Shown here: piece after piece, positions 7,460-8,857 of the stretch | Position numbering within the stretch: position 1 is the stretch's first letter | Layout: each line of letters begins with the position of its first letter | Origin: Accumulibacter sp031732795 | GTDB taxonomy: Bacteria > Pseudomonadota > Gammaproteobacteria > Burkholderiales > Rhodocyclaceae | NCBI GenBank assembly: GCA_031732795.1 | Contig: JAVMKC010000010.1 | Coordinates: 1-8,857, forward strand | Direction: 5' to 3' | Length of the DNA stretch: 8,857 bases | Program-made: the position numbers and the translations under genes | The notes under the pieces: model-generated | The model's database searches: none | What the model saw: the letters and a program-made list of their open reading frames with translations, nothing else | Told to the model about the DNA's origin: nothing

Positions 7460-7465
7460 GTCACA
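7452..7465. promoter_or_regulatory. Perfect 14-bp palindrome centred on the acs start codon
   Basis: TGTGACATGTCACA reads identically on both strands, and its centre lies within the acs ATG. In RNA, UGUGA and UCACA could pair with CAUG as the loop, exposing or sequestering the start codon just 3' of the Shine-Dalgarno. As DNA, it has CRP-like half sites but a 4-bp spacer in place of the 6 bp CRP uses. A regulator or RNA role is possible; chance is not excluded. Confidence 0.4.
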
Positions 7466-7805
7466 TCTCCTGTGCAGTAGTGGTAGAGGATTGGAAAAAT
7501 CGATACGCCAAGTATTACCAAGTCTCTTGTGAAGTAACTTCCGGTTGGCGTGACACCGCTGGCAAGCGACGTTTGCTGCCAATAAGCCCCGCCAATCCAG
7601 TCGGATTAAACGCTTGAAATCTTACACTCGACTTACGGCGCGATGTGTCACGGCGGCGGCGGATGCGGGGTGTTGGCCGACAAGGTCGACACTCGCCGGG
7701 CCAATCGTCGAGGATGCTTTGCCTTGCGCCGCCGTGCAAATGCTGGCAGTAGAAGTTCCGAATGGATTTGACACAAGGTGTTGCCGAGAGGTGGGTTACC
7801 CGTTT
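7460..7805 (-). other. 346-bp acs leader without a gene
   Basis: No protein family is recognisable on either strand. Reading frames crossing it are arginine- and proline-rich or run into the IS remnant out of frame. The acs promoter is expected here, but I cannot assign one with confidence. A TAATAC hexamer on the minus strand (about 7510-7520) could be a -10 element, but only a poor -35 accompanies it at the right spacing, and I found no proper sigma-54 GG-N10-GC pair. A TTGACA on the plus strand at 7768-7773 has no matching -10. Confidence 0.5.
7467..7471 (-). promoter_or_regulatory. Ribosome binding site of acs
   Basis: AGGAG, 7 nt before the ATG at 7459. It settles the start against the longer in-frame extension that begins at 7582. 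Confidence 0.85.
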
Positions 7806-8140
7806 TGAATCGTTCCGGTCTTCGAGGAGGTTGTGTGGTTCAGGTGCAGGGGTGTTCGGCCTGCGCGGCAGATTGTGAATAGTAGTGCTGTTCAACCTCG
7901 GCCGGTGGACTATATCCGAGCGGTTCGAGGAGTCGTTGGTGGTTGAGCCAAACGACCCATTCGAAGGCGACCCGTTCGAGCGATTCAGCGGCCGAGCACA
8001 GCCAGGGGTAATCCTTGCAGGCTTCCTGCACCAAACGGACAGCACGTGCTTTGATTTCAGAGGAATAGCGCTTCGTCTTGCTCATCATTGCTCCATTCTC
8101 TCAACTCATGGAGCCTCCTCAATTCCCGGGGACTGATTCA
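7806..8140 (-). mobile_element. IS3-family remnant, internally deleted (MITE-like)
   Basis: The two ends are imperfect inverted repeats. The OrfA-side end reads inward TGAATCAGTCCCCGGGAATT and then GAGGAGGCT. The OrfB-side end reads TGAATCGTTCCGGTCTTC and then GAGGAGGTT. Both begin with TG, as IS3-family ends do, and relatives I recall have TGAACCGCCCCGGG-type termini. Inside, only a fused OrfA-start/OrfB-end reading frame remains, so roughly 0.9 kb of a typical 1.2-kb element is missing. No target-site duplication is visible (TTT on one side, GAT on the other). A second GATTCA immediately beyond 8140 leaves that boundary uncertain by 6 bp. It cannot transpose by itself but could be mobilised in trans if the ends are functional. 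Confidence 0.75.
7840..8085 (-). pseudogene. IS3-family OrfA-OrfB deletion fusion (transposase remnant)
   Basis: An 81-residue in-frame fusion. Residues 1 to about 32 (MSKTKRYSSEIKARAVRLVQ and following) are the start of an IS3-family OrfA, with the beginning of its helix-turn-helix. Residues from about 36 (LERVAFEWVVWLNHQRLLEP, then GYSPPAEVEQHYY) are the extreme C-terminus of the OrfB integrase. The whole DDE catalytic core, the frameshift region and most of the DNA-binding domain are absent, so no transposase activity is expected. The second of two adjacent ATGs (8085) has GGAG at 5 nt. The first (8088) is too close to it. A short peptide might still be made. The group resembles IS51-type members, with low certainty. 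Confidence 0.85.
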
Positions 8141-8188
8141 GATTCAGTGCCAGCTTTGTAGATTTTTACATGTGGAGTACCGCGCAGA
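8141..8188. other. Short gap between IS remnant and GspN-like gene
   Basis: No gene or hairpin with a T-run is seen. It contains a direct repeat of the IS terminal hexamer (GATTCA at 8135-8140 and again at 8141-8146). Confidence 0.4.
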
Positions 8189-8788
8189 TTACCGAGGGGG
8201 CCAGCGCAAACGGAATTGTCCCGGTTTGCCGGTGGGTTGTGCCGCCCCGCCGGCAATCGCGGGCAAGCGGACGAGAAAATCTGGATCGCCGGCGATGAAG
8301 CCGTCGAAATGGGGAACGCCGCCCTGGGGCGCTTCACCATTGCCCGTGATCTGGATCGCGCCGCTCTGCGTGGCGACCTGAAAACTGAGGTTGCCTGCGG
8401 AAGCGGTGACTTTGAGTTCGTAATCGCCGAATGAACGACCGGGAAACAAGGCGTTGCGCACGCCTTGCCATGACAGCCGTGCTTCCCCATCGCAAATCCT
8501 GTTCAAAGCACATTGCCAGTGGGCGGTTTCGAAGACGAGGTCGCCTTGCCAGCCGGCCTGAGCAGCCGGGTGGGGAATCGAGGCCAATGCCGCGTTGGCT
8601 GGCGCGTGCAGCATCAGGCCGCTGAGTCGCACGTGGCCGGGTGAAGCTTGCAGCGTACCCAGCGTGCTGCCGTTGCTGGTGAACTGCCAGCCGATCGCGC
8701 CACTGCCCAGCGCTGCCCCGTCGAAATCCCAGCCCAAGGGTAGCCACGGGGAAAAGCTGCGACCATTGGCATCGCGACTCGCCAGCAC
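8189..8788 (-). CDS. GspN-like protein (type II secretion), N-terminally truncated
   Basis: Up to 199 residues rich in beta-strand-type patterns with regular glycine. The C-terminal half (GEARLSWQGV, GDYELKVTASAGNLSFQV, then GAIQITGNGEA and a final GQFRLRW) follows the pattern of type II secretion protein N, whose C-terminus it appears to complete. Normal GspN has about 250 residues and begins with a membrane anchor before a GTLWHG-like motif. Here LWHGHG lies upstream of the GTG at 8788, and an in-frame TAA at 8825-8827 closes the frame 12 codons before that GTG, so anchor and start are missing. No plausible ATG or Shine-Dalgarno is seen in frame. No other gsp gene is in the window. It may be a broken gene or a divergent periplasmic protein with a misjudged start; assignment is moderate. 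Confidence 0.5.
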   Translation of the reverse strand: MLASRDANGRSFSPWLPLGWDFDGAALGSGAIGWQFTSNGSTLGTLQASPGHVRLSGLMLHAPANAALASIPHPAAQAGWQGDLVFETAHWQCALNRICDGEARLSWQGVRNALFPGRSFGDYELKVTASAGNLSFQVATQSGAIQITGNGEAPQGGVPHFDGFIAGDPDFLVRLPAIAGGAAQPTGKPGQFRLRWPPR

Positions 8789-8816
8789 GCCATGACCGTG
8801 CCACAGGCCATAAGCG

Positions 8817-8846
8817 CTAACATATTAGTGGGTTTTTTGCTATACT
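8817..8846 (+). promoter_or_regulatory. Extended -10 promoter facing out of the window
   Basis: TGC-TATACT (8838-8846) is an extended -10 element, with CTAACA (8817-8822) as a four-of-six -35 at an 18-bp spacer. It is followed by a GC-rich discriminator GCGCCCC, typical of strongly expressed, growth-regulated genes such as stable RNA or ribosomal genes. The gene it would serve lies beyond 8857. It points away from the GspN-like gene and overlaps the region where that gene's N-terminus should be. Confidence 0.5.
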
Positions 8847-8857
8847 GCGCCCCATTG

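Noticed and set aside
7452..7465. Canonical CRP binding site at the acs start
   Set aside because: The half sites TGTGA/TCACA are present but separated by 4 bp, whereas CRP needs 6. The position over the start codon would also be unusual for activation.
7768..7773. TTGACA as a -35 element on the plus strand
   Set aside because: No -10-like hexamer lies 15-19 bp downstream, and no gene follows on that strand.
7515..8045. Minus-strand frame of 176 codons upstream of acs
   Set aside because: It starts inside the IS remnant out of frame with the transposase fusion, and reads as low-complexity Arg/Pro/Ser sequence without a ribosome site.
1..8857. CRISPR array, tRNA or rRNA genes
   Set aside because: I saw no regularly spaced direct repeats, no cloverleaf-like sequence and no conserved rRNA segments in either strand.

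Overview
The window looks like chromosomal DNA of a GC-rich proteobacterium, most likely a betaproteobacterium of the Rhodocyclales kind. This rests on the acs / CBS-nucleotidyltransferase / DEDD exonuclease / sodium-solute symporter / DUF4212 neighbourhood, the codon bias and a GspN-like fragment, and it is an inference from recalled family patterns, not a database result. Every convincing gene lies on the minus strand, so the window reads biologically from right to left.

Right edge (about 8140-8857): a GspN-like protein (type II secretion family) with an intact C-terminus but no normal N-terminus. Next to it, at the very edge, is an outward-facing extended -10 promoter on the plus strand. 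At 7806-8140 lies a 335-bp IS3-family remnant. Both inverted-repeat ends are still visible, and an internal deletion has joined the start of OrfA to the end of OrfB in frame, giving a MITE-like derivative. A 346-bp gene-free leader then precedes acs.

Centre and left (199-7459): acetyl-CoA synthetase (acs), followed by two hairpins, the second with a short U-tract. Then comes a gene set with little spacing: a cNMP-like/CBS/DUF294 nucleotidyltransferase, a DEDDh exonuclease-like protein whose start overlaps or abuts the preceding stop, the large subunit of a VC_2705-type sodium/solute symporter, and the small DUF4212 subunit. The likely theme is scavenging of acetate or another short carboxylate. 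The symporter imports it with sodium, Acs activates it to the CoA ester, and the nucleotidyltransferase with its exonuclease-like partner is a plausible but unproven regulatory pair.

Points deserving attention are an apparently lost catalytic Asp in the exonuclease, an 11-base poly-C tract where the symporter Shine-Dalgarno should be, an EF-hand-like loop and coiled-coil insertion in the symporter, a degenerate cyclic-nucleotide pocket, a perfect palindrome centred on the acs start codon, and the IS3 deletion derivative. Positions 1-198 hold no gene I can support.
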